Shown here piece after piece: positions 10,302 through 22,300 of a stretch of DNA of 64,000 nt. Every line of letters begins with the position of its first letter. Positions within the stretch are counted from its first letter, which is position 1. The notes under the pieces are model-generated. The model worked only from the letters and a program-made list of their open reading frames with translations, was not told the origin of the DNA and searched no databases. The position numbers and the translations under genes were made by a program. The stretch comes from Buddleja alternifolia (taxonomy: Eukaryota > Streptophyta > Magnoliopsida > Lamiales > Scrophulariaceae). The stretch spans positions 4,402,001 through 4,466,000 of the forward strand of contig CM033404.1 of the NCBI GenBank assembly GCA_019426215.1. The letters are read 5' to 3'.

Positions 10302-11436
10302 ATTATAAAAAGTTGGAACATAGCATCAAAACAGGACTCTCTCCGGATACGGTGGATCTAAGGGTACTATCTGAAACAAGCATCAGTATGGACACTCCAA
10401 ACACGAACAACTGACTCTTGGCTTTGGAAGAGGCTCATTGAGATTAGAGATAGATTTATGGAAACCATTGATGTAGTCCACAACCAATGGGAAGGAGGTA
10501 AATTTTCTATTCACCAGGCATATATGCATGATATTGAACACTTCGACAGGGTGGAATTTAATAATTTACTTTGATAGGGTGGAATGGAATAATTTAGTTT
10601 GGAATAGAGGCCCCACAGGTCGTCATTGATTTATTTTATGGCTAGCTATCCTCGATAGACTCAAAACAAGGGATAGATTAAGTGAATGGTTAGTAATTGA
10701 AGATGTCAATTGCCTATTTTGTGTTCATGAAGTGGAATCACGAAATCATCTATTTTTTCAATGTGAATTCACTAAAGAGGTCATGAGACAATGTTGGAGA
10801 AAGTTGGGGATTACATGTACTAGAGAGATATGGTTGGAAAATGTGCAATTGGGATTGAAAGTGTGTCGAGGTAAAACAGTTCTGAGCATGAAGAAAAGAG
10901 CCTTGTTTAGTGCTTTAGTTTATTTCTTATGGTTAGAAAGAAATAGGAGATTGTATAACATAGGACAATGCACAATTGCAGATTAAGTGAATGGTTAGTA
11001 ATTGAAGATGTCAATTGCTATTTTGTGTTCATGAAGTGGAATCACGAAATCATCTATTTTTTCAATGTGAATTCACTAAAGAGGTCATGAGACAATGTTG
11101 AAGAAAGTTGGGCATTACATGTACTAAAGAGATATGGTTGGAAAACGTGCAATTGGGATTGAAAGTGTGTCGAGGTAAAACAGTTCTGAGCATGAAGAAA
11201 AGGGCCCTGTTTAGTGCTTTAGTTTATTTCTTATGGTTAGAAAGAATTAGGAGATTGTATAACATAGGACAATGCACAATTGCAGATCTTGTTGCGAAAA
11301 TTTGGCATAGTATTACTTGTAAATTTGAAAGTTTGTAAATCCCAGATATGCCTAATGTAGTTGTGTTTTGTGTGGAAGTTGGAAATGGTATAAAATATAC
11401 TAACCGTTTCCAAAAAAATAAATAAATAAATTTCTC
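10302..11436 (+). mobile_element. LINE (non-LTR retrotransposon) 3' fragment with zf-RVT domain
   Basis: Degenerate coding sequence on the plus strand. It includes GGKFSIHQAY, then ILDRLKTRDRLSEW, CLFCVHEVESRNHLFFQC and FSALVYFLWLERNRR, the layout of the reverse-transcriptase zinc-binding region found at the C-terminus of plant L1-like ORF2. The fragment ends in a weak A-rich tail (AAATAAATAAATAAAT, about 11418-11434). The reverse transcriptase itself is absent. Several stops and a 305-bp internal tandem duplication disrupt the frame. Confidence 0.8.
10676..11287 (+). repeat. 305-bp tandem duplication inside the LINE fragment
   Basis: The unit starting GATTAAGTGAATGGTTAG at 10676 is repeated from 10981, ending near CACAATTGCAGAT at 11287. 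The copies differ at only a handful of positions, so the duplication is recent relative to the LINE's decay. The junction has a short GAT/CAGAT microhomology. Confidence 0.9.
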
Positions 11437-11464
11437 AAAAGTGAAAATGAGTTTTATATGTTCT
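11437..11464. other. Short spacer between LINE tail and SINE target duplication
   Basis: AT-rich sequence with no feature of its own. Confidence 0.4.
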
Positions 11465-11711
11465 ATAACAAAACATTATGCGGTCCCCAAGAGTTGGCCG
11501 AGTTGGTTTGGTAGACTACTTCCTACCAAGTCAACCCGGGATCAATCTGCTCTGGGGACATGAGCCCGTCGCACAAGGTTTTCCTAGTGCGACTTAACTC
11601 CTTCATGTGATTTGCGGGCTATTGCATGAGGGCGGAATTTACCGAGAGCGCACCTTCGGATAGTGACTGCGAGTTTCCTTGTAAAAAAAAAAATAACAAA
11701 ACATTGTGCGG
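11465..11711 (+). mobile_element. tRNA-like SINE with 19-bp target-site duplication
   Basis: Body 11484-11692, about 209 bp. The duplication ATAACAAAACATTATGCGG (11465-11483) recurs at 11693-11711 with one mismatch. The 5' end carries a good polymerase III A box (TGGCCGAGTTGG, 11495-11506) and a looser B box (GGGATCAATCT, about 11539). The 3' end is an A tail (11683-11692). Together these are the hallmarks of a tRNA-derived SINE moved by a LINE. It sits about 300 bp upstream of the RPS16 start codon. I did not recognise the family. Confidence 0.85.
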
Positions 11712-12011
11712 CCCAAAAATTATCCAAGTCCTTATAGCCCCTATAGTTCAACAACCCAATAAATTTAAATCCAACCCAAGGTCCTAACCTAGTCTGAGGC
11801 CCAAAACACCACAGGGCATAACAGTAATTAACGTGGGGTTCCAGGTCATTTCACTAGACCCCAAAACCCTAATCACTCCCCCCATATTATATCCCAACGC
11901 CTCATCTCATATACATTTCCCCTCCAAAACCTTTCTCCACTACTTAGGGCTACCTCCGCCGCAGTTAGAGAGAGAAAGTAAGAGAGAGAAAGCGCAATCG
12001 CCACCGCTACA
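11712..12011 (+). promoter_or_regulatory. RPS16 promoter and 5' leader
   Basis: Contains a telo-box AAACCCTAA (11864-11872) and a GGCCCA site-II-type element (11798-11803), with another GGCCCA at 11710 next to the SINE. This pair is the usual signature of plant ribosomal-protein promoters. A pyrimidine-rich stretch near 11930-11960 probably holds the transcription start. No clear TATA box, as is common in this class. Confidence 0.7.
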
Positions 12012-12446
12012 ATGGCTACGCCACCTGAATCCGTCCAATGCTTCGGCCGTAAGAAAACCGCCGTCGCCGTCACCCACTGCAAGCGCGGCCGCGGCCTGAT
12101 CAAGATCAACGGTGTTCCGATCGAGCTCGTTCAGCCTGAGATCCTCCGGTACAAGGCGTTCGAGCCGATCCTCCTCCTCGGCCGCCACCGCTTCGCCGGC
12201 GTCGACATGCGCATCCGCGTCAAAGGAGGCGGTCACACCTCTCAGATCTACGCTATCCGTCAGTCGATCGCGAAAGCTCTCGTCGCGTTCTACCAGAAGT
12301 ACGTCGACGAGCAGTCGAAGAAGGAGATCAAGGATATACTCGTGAGGTACGATAGGACTCTGCTTGTGGCTGATCCGAGGCGCTGCGAGCCGAAGAAGTT
12401 TGGTGGACGTGGCGCTCGTGCGAGGTTCCAGAAATCGTACCGTTGA
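12012..12446 (+). CDS. RPS16: 40S ribosomal protein S16 (uS9)
   Basis: Encodes a 144-aa protein that is full length for cytosolic uS9. Recognised by [19 protein letters not shown] near the N-terminus, [17 protein letters not shown] in the middle and the highly basic C-terminus [15 protein letters not shown], whose terminal Arg contacts P-site tRNA in the decoding region. No intron. The codon composition is GC-rich relative to the surrounding DNA, as expected for a highly expressed gene. It belongs to the small ribosomal subunit and acts in cytosolic translation. The start is the first ATG after the leader. No lesion is visible. Confidence 0.98.
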   Translation: MATPPESVQCFGRKKTAVAVTHCKRGRGLIKINGVPIELVQPEILRYKAFEPILLLGRHRFAGVDMRIRVKGGGHTSQIYAIRQSIAKALVAFYQKYVDEQSKKEIKDILVRYDRTLLVADPRRCEPKKFGGRGARARFQKSYR

Positions 12447-14738
12447 AATGCTGGTAGTGTTTATGCTTTAATTGCTGTTATGCTCCGTAGTATGTTTTTT
12501 TGGATTGAATTAAAGTTGAGATACTGTCTGTTATCATTTTGAATTTTGGTACTTGTTTTGTTTTGTGCTGAAGGATCGTATGAGAAGGTTTTGAGACACC
12601 TTAAATCAATAGTTGCTACATTTCTGGTTATAATTATGATATGATTGTCTTTCAATTTCATTTTCATTTTGCATTTTTGTTCTTTTTTACATTTTTTATT
12701 TTTGTGTTGGTGCTGTTGTTGAGATTTAGGTTCGAGAATGTCGATGTTCGAGTATGTTTCGAGATTTTAGTTGAATAATAACATTAGAGTTTTTCACCTG
12801 TGGCGTCACGAGAGACATATATAAATTAGTGCTCTTACAGAAGTCATGGATGCATGATTCTCGTATGATATGATATTTATGTTGTTGCATTGTCTTTCTG
12901 TATTGTACACAATGCCGTGCTATGGATGGGTTAAGACTCGATTCCAGTTTAGTTTTGAATTTGCTCGGTGTCTCTTTGTTCTATTTCTATGCTTGCATCC
13001 TCGCACATATTTGTGGGAATCTGACTCTTGTTTAAGAGTAGCACTAACATTTAGTTGAGAGATGGAGGAACCAGTATTAGGTCATTTTCATGCAAAATTT
13101 GAGCTAGTTTTTTATGCCATCAGTTGCCCTGTATCTGTTCATTCTAGTTGTTACTGCGGATCTTATGTCTAACCACAAGTTTGCATTACAAAATGATGAG
13201 GTTTTGTCTTTCTAAAAATCGTTTCAGATTATTCATCCAATGTTTTCTGACCCTTGTGTTTTACTATGTGCTCTATATGTCTGACCTTCGAAGTAATAGT
13301 TGTCAGAAAAATCTATGCTAGACTAAGTCCAGTGGTTCTAGGATTGTCTATCTCTCACATCGTCAATTGTATCGTGTGGAATCCCTAGACATATGTGATA
13401 TGTCTGTGAAAGAGATAAGACACATAATACACACTCGGACCATCAGACTCGGTTTGATATAAAATTACCCATAGTTGTCTATCCATGATAGATGATTATA
13501 ATTTTTCAGCTACTAGATTAAATTTGAATTTAGGAATTGTTCTTATTGATGACAGATTGTCATTTTTCATGTTTACATCTAAACATCAAATACACCTCGG
13601 AACATGGTGTAGTAATTTGCTTGGTAGTTGGTTATTTCTGCCACTCACATTTAGTTTGGCCAAACTGTACCCTGTGTCTGTTCAGTAATGCATGTTTAAA
13701 GAGATTCAATGGTCATCGGGTTGGCTTAGTTATGATTTACTCTTGATTTTGTGGTTTACTTTCTATTTAATTGTTCGTTTTCTGTACTCGTTTGTCGATT
13801 TTGCCAACGACCCAATTTTTACATAGGGCCAAGGAGGCAGTTTGCCCTTTCCTTTGTCCTTTTATTCATTTTCATGATATGGATATTGTGGCATTATTGC
13901 CTTACTATGATTTTGATAGAGAAGTTCTCTATGACAAAGTTTTGCCCCTTGGGGTTTCTTCCTGTTCTCCTTCGTTCTACGGAGTCCATCTGAAATTCAG
14001 CTATCAAGATTGACCAATTTTCTTTCCTGCTAGTTGGCCGACACGTGTGAACTCATCTCTTGCTCTGTGACTAATCGATCTCAAATTTGAAAATTATTCT
14101 CCCTACAAATCAAAGCTTAGTTAATTTGAGTTATAATCCAAATACAATGTTTGGTGGCAAATGAGATGATCTCGGGCTGAGCTTAATAGAATTGCTTATG
14201 AAATTCGAGTCAAATTATATAACTATTTATAATAAAACACAAGAGAAAATAGTTGTCTATACGCTATATATAAAGAGAGAAAGACTTAAGAGTAACTATT
14301 TTTGATCTGTTAATATTATTGATGTGACATTGCACTCAGCTAAAATTTTGATTAGTGTCAAAAGTATAGGCTGTTTTGTTTTTGTTTTCAAACATGTTTT
14401 GGCCAAAATTTGTTTGCTTTATATTTTTTTTACCAAAAAGGACTTTTTTGTCAGAATTTATTAGCTAGTGTATTCCTATTTGTGTCTATTTTAGGGTGCC
14501 TACTAATTACATCAACTGCAATATATATATATATATATATATATATAATCATAATATTACAATCATTTAAAACTTATATTATATTATATTTTTTAATTAT
14601 AAATATAACTTTTCAGATAAAAACTCGCATGATTTGACTGCTACAATAGCTTTTGTCTCTTCTGAAAATAAAATCAAACACATTTTTATCAAAATACACA
14701 ATTCTCAATAAATTTTTTCACAAAAAAAAACTCCGAAA
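12447..14738. other. RPS16 3' UTR and intergenic DNA, no gene recognised
   Basis: The first few hundred bases are probably the RPS16 3' UTR (T-rich, no strong poly-A signal identified). Beyond that is unremarkable AT-rich sequence with a TA microsatellite at 14521-14546. Several short open frames show no family resemblance. A weak imperfect inverted repeat near 13340-13430 (GTCTATCTCTCACAT and a related complement) is not convincing as an element. Confidence 0.5.
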
Positions 14739-14747
14739 TAAAAACAA

Positions 14748-16162
14748 GGACAAATGTCACTTATAATCCCTAAAGTATTAAATTTGTCTCACTTACGTCC
14801 CTAAATTAAAGTTTGTTACGGTACCGTACCTAAAGTAATAATTTTGTCCCATTTTAGTTTTTTTAGGCCGAAATTGAACGGAAAGCAAGGGTAAAATGGT
14901 AAGATTAAGTTTTTTGTTTCACTTTGGTCCCTTTTTCGGAATTTTTGTCTCACTTTGGTCCTTTTTTGAGAATTTTTGTCTCGCTTTGGTCCTTTTTTGG
15001 GAATTTTTGTCTCACTTTGATCTTTTTTTTTTTGACTTTTTACATTTTTAAGTTATAGTTTCACGTCATCGTAATATGTTTCAAACTTTACTTTTTTTTT
15101 TTCTTTTTCGAACGTGCCAATATTATAAGGTATAGTTTTAAAATGAAATTTTTCTTCAAAACTTCTTGTTCGAAGTAATTAATCCACACTAATAACATTT
15201 AAAGTTATCGAAATTAATAGTTAATTTCACTTTCTTTAAAAAAAAATTTTGAAACTCATTTGCCAAGGATTTGAAATTTTTCTTATTTCTTATATGTGGT
15301 TGTGAATAAAATGCTATTTACTTTCAAATGAAATACAAAGCACATCCTATTCTCACTCAATTTACTTATTTGGATTTATGTCAAGTAAAATTTTACATTT
15401 GTTATTCATTCTAAATAACTTGAAGTACATATAAATTATTCTAAATATAAGATAATAATCCACTTGTTTGTATTTTTAACTTACTCATTACATAATCTAT
15501 TAGAAAATAATAAATACTTTTATACAAAAAAATGATTCTTCAACATTCGTAAAATATATATTTATGTCTTTAGCATCAAATATATTATTTTATGAGTACC
15601 ATAATTATTACGTTTCCCGTGACCCTATCAAAATAAGAACCTCTTTCTTAAATAAAATTTTTCTTCTAAGTAACTCATCAAAAGTAACAATCTTTAACGA
15701 TTAAGTATTATGAAAGACTAATTGTTTTTTTATATATATTTCAAAAATTTTTTGAACCTCAAAATTTGTTAAAAGGTTGAACCTATTAAATTGGGATGAA
15801 ATGAGTTCTATGACTCTATCTTATATGAGTGAGGTTTTGTTCAAACATGAAATTATAACTTAAAAATGTAAAAAGCCAAAAAAAAAGGACTAAAGCAAGA
15901 CAAAAATTCCCAAAAAAGGACCAAAGCGAGACAAAAATTCCCAAAAAAGAACCAAAGTGAGACAAAAATTCCGGGAAATGGACCAAAGTGAAACAAAAAA
16001 CTTAATCTTACCATTTTACCCTTACTTTCCGTTCAATTTCGACCTAAAAGCACTAAAGTGAGACAAAATTATTACTTTAGGGACGGTAGCGTAACAAATT
16101 TTAATTTAGGGACGTAAGTGAGACAAATTTAATACTTTAGGAACTATAAGTGACATTTGTCC
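14748..16162. mobile_element. Non-autonomous MULE-like element with ~316-bp TIRs
   Basis: Flanked by perfect 9-bp target duplications TAAAAACAA (14739-14747 and 16163-16171). TIRs run from GGACAAATGTCAC (14748 to about 15065) and its inverse (about 15848-16162), highly similar throughout. The TIRs contain 3-4 internal repeats of a ~30-bp unit with CTTTGGTCC. The ~780-bp interior is AT-rich and non-coding. Long TIRs with 9-bp TSD point to the Mutator superfamily; no transposase is present. Confidence 0.88.
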
Positions 16163-16220
16163 TAAAAACAAACACAACCATTTTTTTTCAAATCTCTCTT
16201 CTTTATTCCTCAAGTACTTT

Positions 16221-17150
16221 GAGAATTTTAAAAAAATAATACAAAATAAATCGAAATTAAGAAAATAATATACAAAAAAATGGATATCAGCAAATAGCAC
16301 ATTCCGCGCTGACGTGGCGCGGAATCAATATTTTTTTTTAATTTACGGTCATTCCGCGCTGACGTGGCGCGGAATGGCCGATTTTTTTTTTAATTTTATT
16401 CATTCCGCGCCACGTAGGCGCGAAATGGCAGCAAAAAGCTGCCACCCCGCGTGGCCAGTCAGGCGGAAGTTCCCTTTTTTTTCTTCTTCCTTTTTTCCTT
16501 CTTTCTTTCCTTCCTCTCTCCTTTCCTCCTCTCTCCTTTCTTTCCATTTTCATTCTCGGTTTTCTTCCTCCATCTTCACTTCACCATTTTCTTCATCTTC
16601 TTCAATATTTTTCAATCATTCTCAACAATTCAAGGTAAATTTTATATATTGTTACTTTTTAAAAAATATATAGAGCCATTATATTTTTGAATTTTTGTAT
16701 GATTAATGAATTTAGGGTTTAAAAAATTATCTTGTATTTTTGTAGTGTAATTTCGAATTTACTTATGAATTTGGGCAATTTTATTGTGTAATTTCGGATT
16801 TGAGGTTTAGGTGTAATTTCGAATTTTTGTTGAATTTTATCAATTTAGTGTTTTAATTTGTGGAATATTGTTGTGTAATTTTTCGAATTTGAATTTGTTG
16901 TGTATATTCGGATTTGGGCTTTAGGTGTAATTTCGAATTTTTGTTGAATTTTATCAATTTAGTGTTTTAGTTTGTGGAATTTTGTTGTGTAATTTTTCGA
17001 ATTTGTTTGAAATTGACCAATTTAGGAATTAAATTTGTGGAATTTTGTAATATAATTTTGAATTTATGGTTTAGGTTTAATTTTTGAATTTTTATGGAAT
17101 TTATCAATTGAGGTTAAAATTTGTGGAATTTTGTAGTTGAATTTTGAATT
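16221..17150 (+). repeat. Left TIR of the MULE, with palindromic ACGT motifs and 5'-UTR exon
   Basis: Inverted copy of 22925-23858. It contains three 27-bp motifs with 10-bp arms CATTCCGCGC/GCGCGGAATG around an ACGT-containing 7-bp centre (16300-16326, 16350-16376, 16401-16427). A pyrimidine-rich leader follows, ending in a splice donor CAAG/GTAAAT at 16634/16635. Beyond that is a set of degenerate GTGTAATTTCGAATTT repeats. The leader and donor suggest a TIR promoter with a 5'-UTR intron for the PMD gene. Confidence 0.8.
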
Positions 17151-17575
17151 GTTGGTATAATTTTGATTTAATTTGTTTTTTTTTTTAGCTCTAATTTTGA
17201 ATTATCATGTTATTCTTAAATTGGTAGAAATATAAAATTTAATTTTGAATTTTAAAATATAATGTCAAATTATTAGTTATAATATTAAATTTTTTATGTA
17301 TACTTTAGGGTTTAGGAGGTATAATATCAATTTTAGGTGTAATTTTTAATTAGTACGTTGAATATCAAATTTTAGGTATAATCTTGAATTTTTAGGTATA
17401 GTCTTGAACTTTTAGGTATAATTTCAAATTATAGATGTGTGGATTAATTTTGTCACATAAGTTTATTTTTTTGTGATGTATGTGTTTGAGTTTATGAAAT
17501 ATTAATTTATATTATTCTAATTAGCTCAAGTATCGTTTTAATTGAAAATAATTTGTTATTTTATTTTAATGTAGG

Positions 17576-19353
17576 ATGGCGGAGGAGTTTATTGATCATA
17601 TATATGGCCCGATAGACGGTAGTGTGTTGACCGGACAGTTAAATCATATGTCCGAGCAGGTTGGTGAGTCCCTCGATTTCGTGTTCCGTGCTAGACGGGC
17701 GGACAGTTCGTATTTTAAGAGTGCTTATGGAAGGACCCCACATAACCGAATTTTGTTAAAATTGCAACACATGGGGTTATATCGGGTATATAAGTTAGGG
17801 CCATGGACAAATGATATGGGTCTTGTAACGGCGCTAGTCGAGAGATGGCGACCGGAGACCAATACATTTCATTTCAGAACTGGAGAGGCTACGATTACTT
17901 TTCAGGATATTGCTATAATATTTGGTCTTCCAGTCGATGGTCGACCTCTAATAACGAATCGTGTTTTACATAGTTATGATGAGTGTGCAGCCTATATTTT
18001 GGAATATTTAGGGTTTCCAATGACTAGGCAGGATTTTGAAAAAAAAGGGTTTCAACTAAAAATCGCAAAAATTGTCGCCCATGTGACCTCGGCTGCTGGC
18101 CAAATCACCCCCGAATCTCATGAAATGCAGGTCAATCAGATAGCCCGCTGTTGGGCACTTATGTTGCTTGGCGTATTGTGTCCCAACAACACCGGAGATG
18201 TTGTCCCGGTGCTATGGTGTCTTTATTTGAAGATGTTAATGCGACAAACTCCTATAGCTGGGGGAGTGGTGTGTTGGCATGGTTATACCGAGGGCTAAGC
18301 AAAGCCTGCATCATAGATCAGAGAAATATAGATGCTTGTGTGCCATTGTTACAGGTGGGTATACTCTTGATTATTTAAATATTGTTATGTTATTTTTTAT
18401 GATAATTCGTGATTTTTAATTATGCGTACGTATTCATTAACAGATATGGGCGTGGTCTAGAATTTTGGTTGTCAGACCCAGTAATGTTCCTCATCCAGTG
18501 ACAGGAATTGATGAGTATGGTATTGCCCGAGCTCCTTATGGTGCACGGTAATTTACTGATATTTTTATGAATTTTAATTAATTAACAAAAATTAATTAGG
18601 AAAAATCTTATTTTTGTACTAATTGCGTGATTGATGTTTAAAGGTGGTATCGCCCTGTTACAAATGACATTGTTGTCGCTCACAGTGACCGAGCAATTAG
18701 AGATGGACTTGATCAGATGGCCGAAGGACATGTGGGTAAAAAAAAAATTCATAACGTTTTTATATCTCTATTATATCCTTCTGTATTAAAAAAAATTTCA
18801 TACGTTTTTCATACTTCAGTTTATCTGGACTCCATACAATTTGAATGATGAAGACATCGACGAGTTGCCACCTGAATGCTTGGACGTTGTTGTGTGGAAA
18901 GCATCAGTTCCGATGATATTCTTCGACGTCGTGGAACATCATCGTCCTGAGCGTGTTTTGCGACAGTTTGGACTCCGACAAAATATTCCACACAATGTTG
19001 TCCCTGAGCGAAGAAGGGACCGTAGGGGGAGAAATATAAATTGGGCAAACGAAAATGATACATATATTGCAATGTGGAATGATCGGGCCAATAGAACTGT
19101 GACTGGACAACCTATTCAAGGCAGAAATGACACAGAACCGAGATACGACGAGTGGTATGATAGAATCACTCGGCGTTATATTTCACTCACCTTGACTAGG
19201 AGAACAGTGGGATATCAAACAGGGTCAGATCCGCTGTCTAACTCGGGCCAGTCCATCTCATTGGGAATTCGAGTAGTCCGCTGTCGACCCACAGTAGGTG
19301 GCTTCCTCAGATCGGGGTCATGGACCAACTCAAAATTGGGGGTGTCCCAATAA
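17576..19353 (+). pseudogene. Plant mobile domain (PMD) protein gene, frameshifted, MULE cargo
   Basis: Four exons: 17576-18354, 18444-18547, 18644-18731 and 18820-19353, about 500 aa. PMD (MAIL1-type, PF10536) hallmarks are HMGLYRVYKLG, LVTALVERWRPET, FGLPVDGRPL, YSWGSGVLAWLYRGL and RWYRPVT. Host MAIL1/MAIN proteins act in the nucleus in silencing and genome stability, and PMD copies are often found inside transposons. Here a 1-nt indel near 18190-18230 shifts frame between the first half of exon 1 and YSWGSG. Exon 4 runs 139 bp into the transposase 3' coding region on the other strand. The start ATGGCGGAGGAG follows an acceptor-like TGTAG, consistent with a 5'-UTR intron whose donor lies in the TIR. 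The C-terminal ~45 codons may be fortuitous antisense frame. Confidence 0.82.
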
Positions 19354-22300
19354 TGTGATTCAGGAAACGGATAGAACCTCCGTTGATATGTTTTCAAATA
19401 TTCATGGACGAGGTAATATTTTTCAACATACGAGGACGACATAATCTGTAATTTCTCTCATAATTTAATAGCATGTGAGCACGGAATTCGATGAAGAGTC
19501 CATTTTCCACAAGAGCAGTATTTACCTTTGATGTCGACCATGTAAGTATGATTTCCGGACCCCATCTGTCGGGGAGTTTTAACTTGACCCGTGTAATCCA
19601 ACCAAGAAAAAACTGTTGCTGTGTGGTTCGAGGATTTTCTTGCCCACTCATTGTACATTTTATATGCATATGTCGTCAGGGGCTGTTCCCTCATTGCCAA
19701 AGCCATTCACACTCTATCACCAAAATATTCCACAATGCGATGAAATGTGCACTCAACAATTGCTGTTGGTGGAAGATGTCGAGTACCTTTCAACACATTG
19801 TTCAAGCTTTCTCCCATGTTCGTCGTCATAATGCCTTCCCGCATCCCTCCATCATATGCCAATGTCCACTTTTCTTGTGGGATACCTTTCAAATAATTCA
19901 ACGCAGCCGGATCCTTATTACCAATAAGTTCCATTGCTTTGTCAAATTTTCTGACATTATGTGCCATGCCTGCTGCATAACAGAGTTCCTTCAAAACTTT
20001 ACTTTTGAATTGAGAATTAAAGTTTGAACTCACATGTCGTAGGCAACATCTATGAGCTCCCAAGGGAGGGGTAAACGCGGACATATATCGAGTAGCATTT
20101 AATAAGCCCTTATGACGATCAGAAATAAGGCAAACACCTTCATCAGGAATCAAAAAATGTTTGCACACCAATTGCAAAAACCATAACCAAGACTCGTTGG
20201 ACTCATTATCAACGATGGCGAATGCTAGAGGTAAAATGTTCTGAATTCCATCCAAAGTTGATGCGGCCAACAACTTAGCCTTGTGTCGTGCGTACAAATG
20301 AGTCCCGTCAACACATATGACCCTTCGACAATATCGGAATCCATCTATACATGGCTTGAACGCCCAAAACAAATATTTCAGCATTTTTGGGTTTTGATCC
20401 TCATATTTGTGCCGCCATTCAACAATCGTACCAAGATTCCACTTCTGAATAGCTCCTAAAAGTTTAGGCAACCATGTAACTGAATCCTCCCACGTGCCGT
20501 ATACAATCTCATTTGCACGTCGCAAACTCTACCAAGCCTTCCCATACAAAATTTTGAATTGCCATTTTTTTGACACCATTAGTCTAATTAGACCGACCTT
20601 ATATGACAGATCCTTCCTCACTTCTGGTAGAAGTTCATTTGCGATCATGTTTATGTCCAAGTTGAAGTGGTTATTGGAACAATTTTTAGCAAAACATGTG
20701 TGTGACCCTTCATACCTTGTAATTTTCCAGAAATTAGTATTCTTCAACAAACTTCCACGCAATCTAAAAGGGCATCCATGTTTGCATTTTACGGCATACA
20801 CTGTCGGCTTACTAATTGTCACCTTAAACTCGCGTCGTACATGCTGCACGTGGTAGTTTTTCACTGCTGCTTGCAAGCTGAGTTTGTTGTCAAAAACTTG
20901 GCCCTTGCGAAGATTACCTTTCGCATGATCATAAATTATTCTCCGGGACAAACCTGCACTTTCTCGATGAAGTGAATCACCTTCTACTTCTGGGTATGTG
21001 GCGGAGTAGAATGAGAGCACTTCATGAGGTCTTTCTTCAGCTCTTGCGGGAGGGAAATCTTCATTTATTGGTACATTACTCTTATCATCTTCATCCTCAT
21101 CCTCATCCTCATCCCTCATTGCATTGCTGACGTGTTCTTCCATCTCATCGTCTGTATGAATATGGATCGAACAGTCAGAATCATCATTGTCCTTATCATT
21201 CCCAATATCATCATTCTCAATGTTATCACTAGAGCCAAAATTGGGATGCTCAAATTCATGACGACTTTGTGTAGACGGACCTGCAAACAAGGATAAATAT
21301 GATGACAACATATCAAAATAAGACTAACAAGTCACGAATCAAAAGAATACAACCATTATGAAACTTATTAGCAGATTCATAATTACCTGCTTGCATATCC
21401 AAATTCCTCGAATGGGGATTTATCAAATGGGAATATTGTGTAGACGGACCTGCAATTAAATATAAATATTATCACAAAATGTAAAGATAAGAATAACAAG
21501 TCACGAATCAAAGGAATACAACCATTATGAAACTTATTAGTAGATTCGTAATTACCTGCTTGCATATCAAAATTCCTCGAATGGGGATTTATCAAATGGG
21601 AATGTTGTCTAGACGGACCTGCAATTAAATATAAATATTATCACAAAATGTAAAGATAAGAATAACAAGTCACGAATCAAAGAAATTCAACCATTATGAA
21701 ACTTATTAGAATATTCATAATTACCTGCTTGCATGTCAAAGTTCCTCAAATTAGGATTTACGTAAGGAGAATTTTGTACAGTTTCAAAACGCCCAAACAC
21801 ATTACCCGTTGTAGAAGCACCTAAAAATGCAAATTACAAAAAGTTAAATTGTTTTACATTCTGCAAATGAAAGAAAAACAATCTATACAAATATGAAATT
21901 TGGTAATAAATATGATGACACAATGTAAATATAAGAATAAATTACCTTGATGCAAATTGTGAATTGTAGAACTCCCCACACCACTTGAAAAAAAATCCTG
22001 AAACTCACGATTTTCCTACACATGTGATTGTGTCTGCGTATTTAAATCTGGAACCGTGGGCTGTGTAAAATACGACATGACTTGAGGTGGTTGTAATGAC
22101 GTCACTTGGGTTAACGACGATCTGTATTGACCTTCATGTTGAATTGGTTCTTTCTCAATATAAAGCTCGACGAATTCATCAACAATATTACGATCCAAGA
22201 AATATGCTAAAGTCTGATCGTCTTTGATCTCCATTGTCCTCTCCCTCATCACATTTCTCTTTTCAAATTCAAATTTTAAAATTACTTTTAATGAAAAATG

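Noticed and set aside
13320..13440. Possible MITE from an imperfect inverted repeat
   Set aside because: Arms are short and poorly matched and no target duplication is visible.
12461..13993. Several 60-80-codon frames downstream of RPS16
   Set aside because: AT-rich chance frames with no family resemblance, no codon bias and no splice context.
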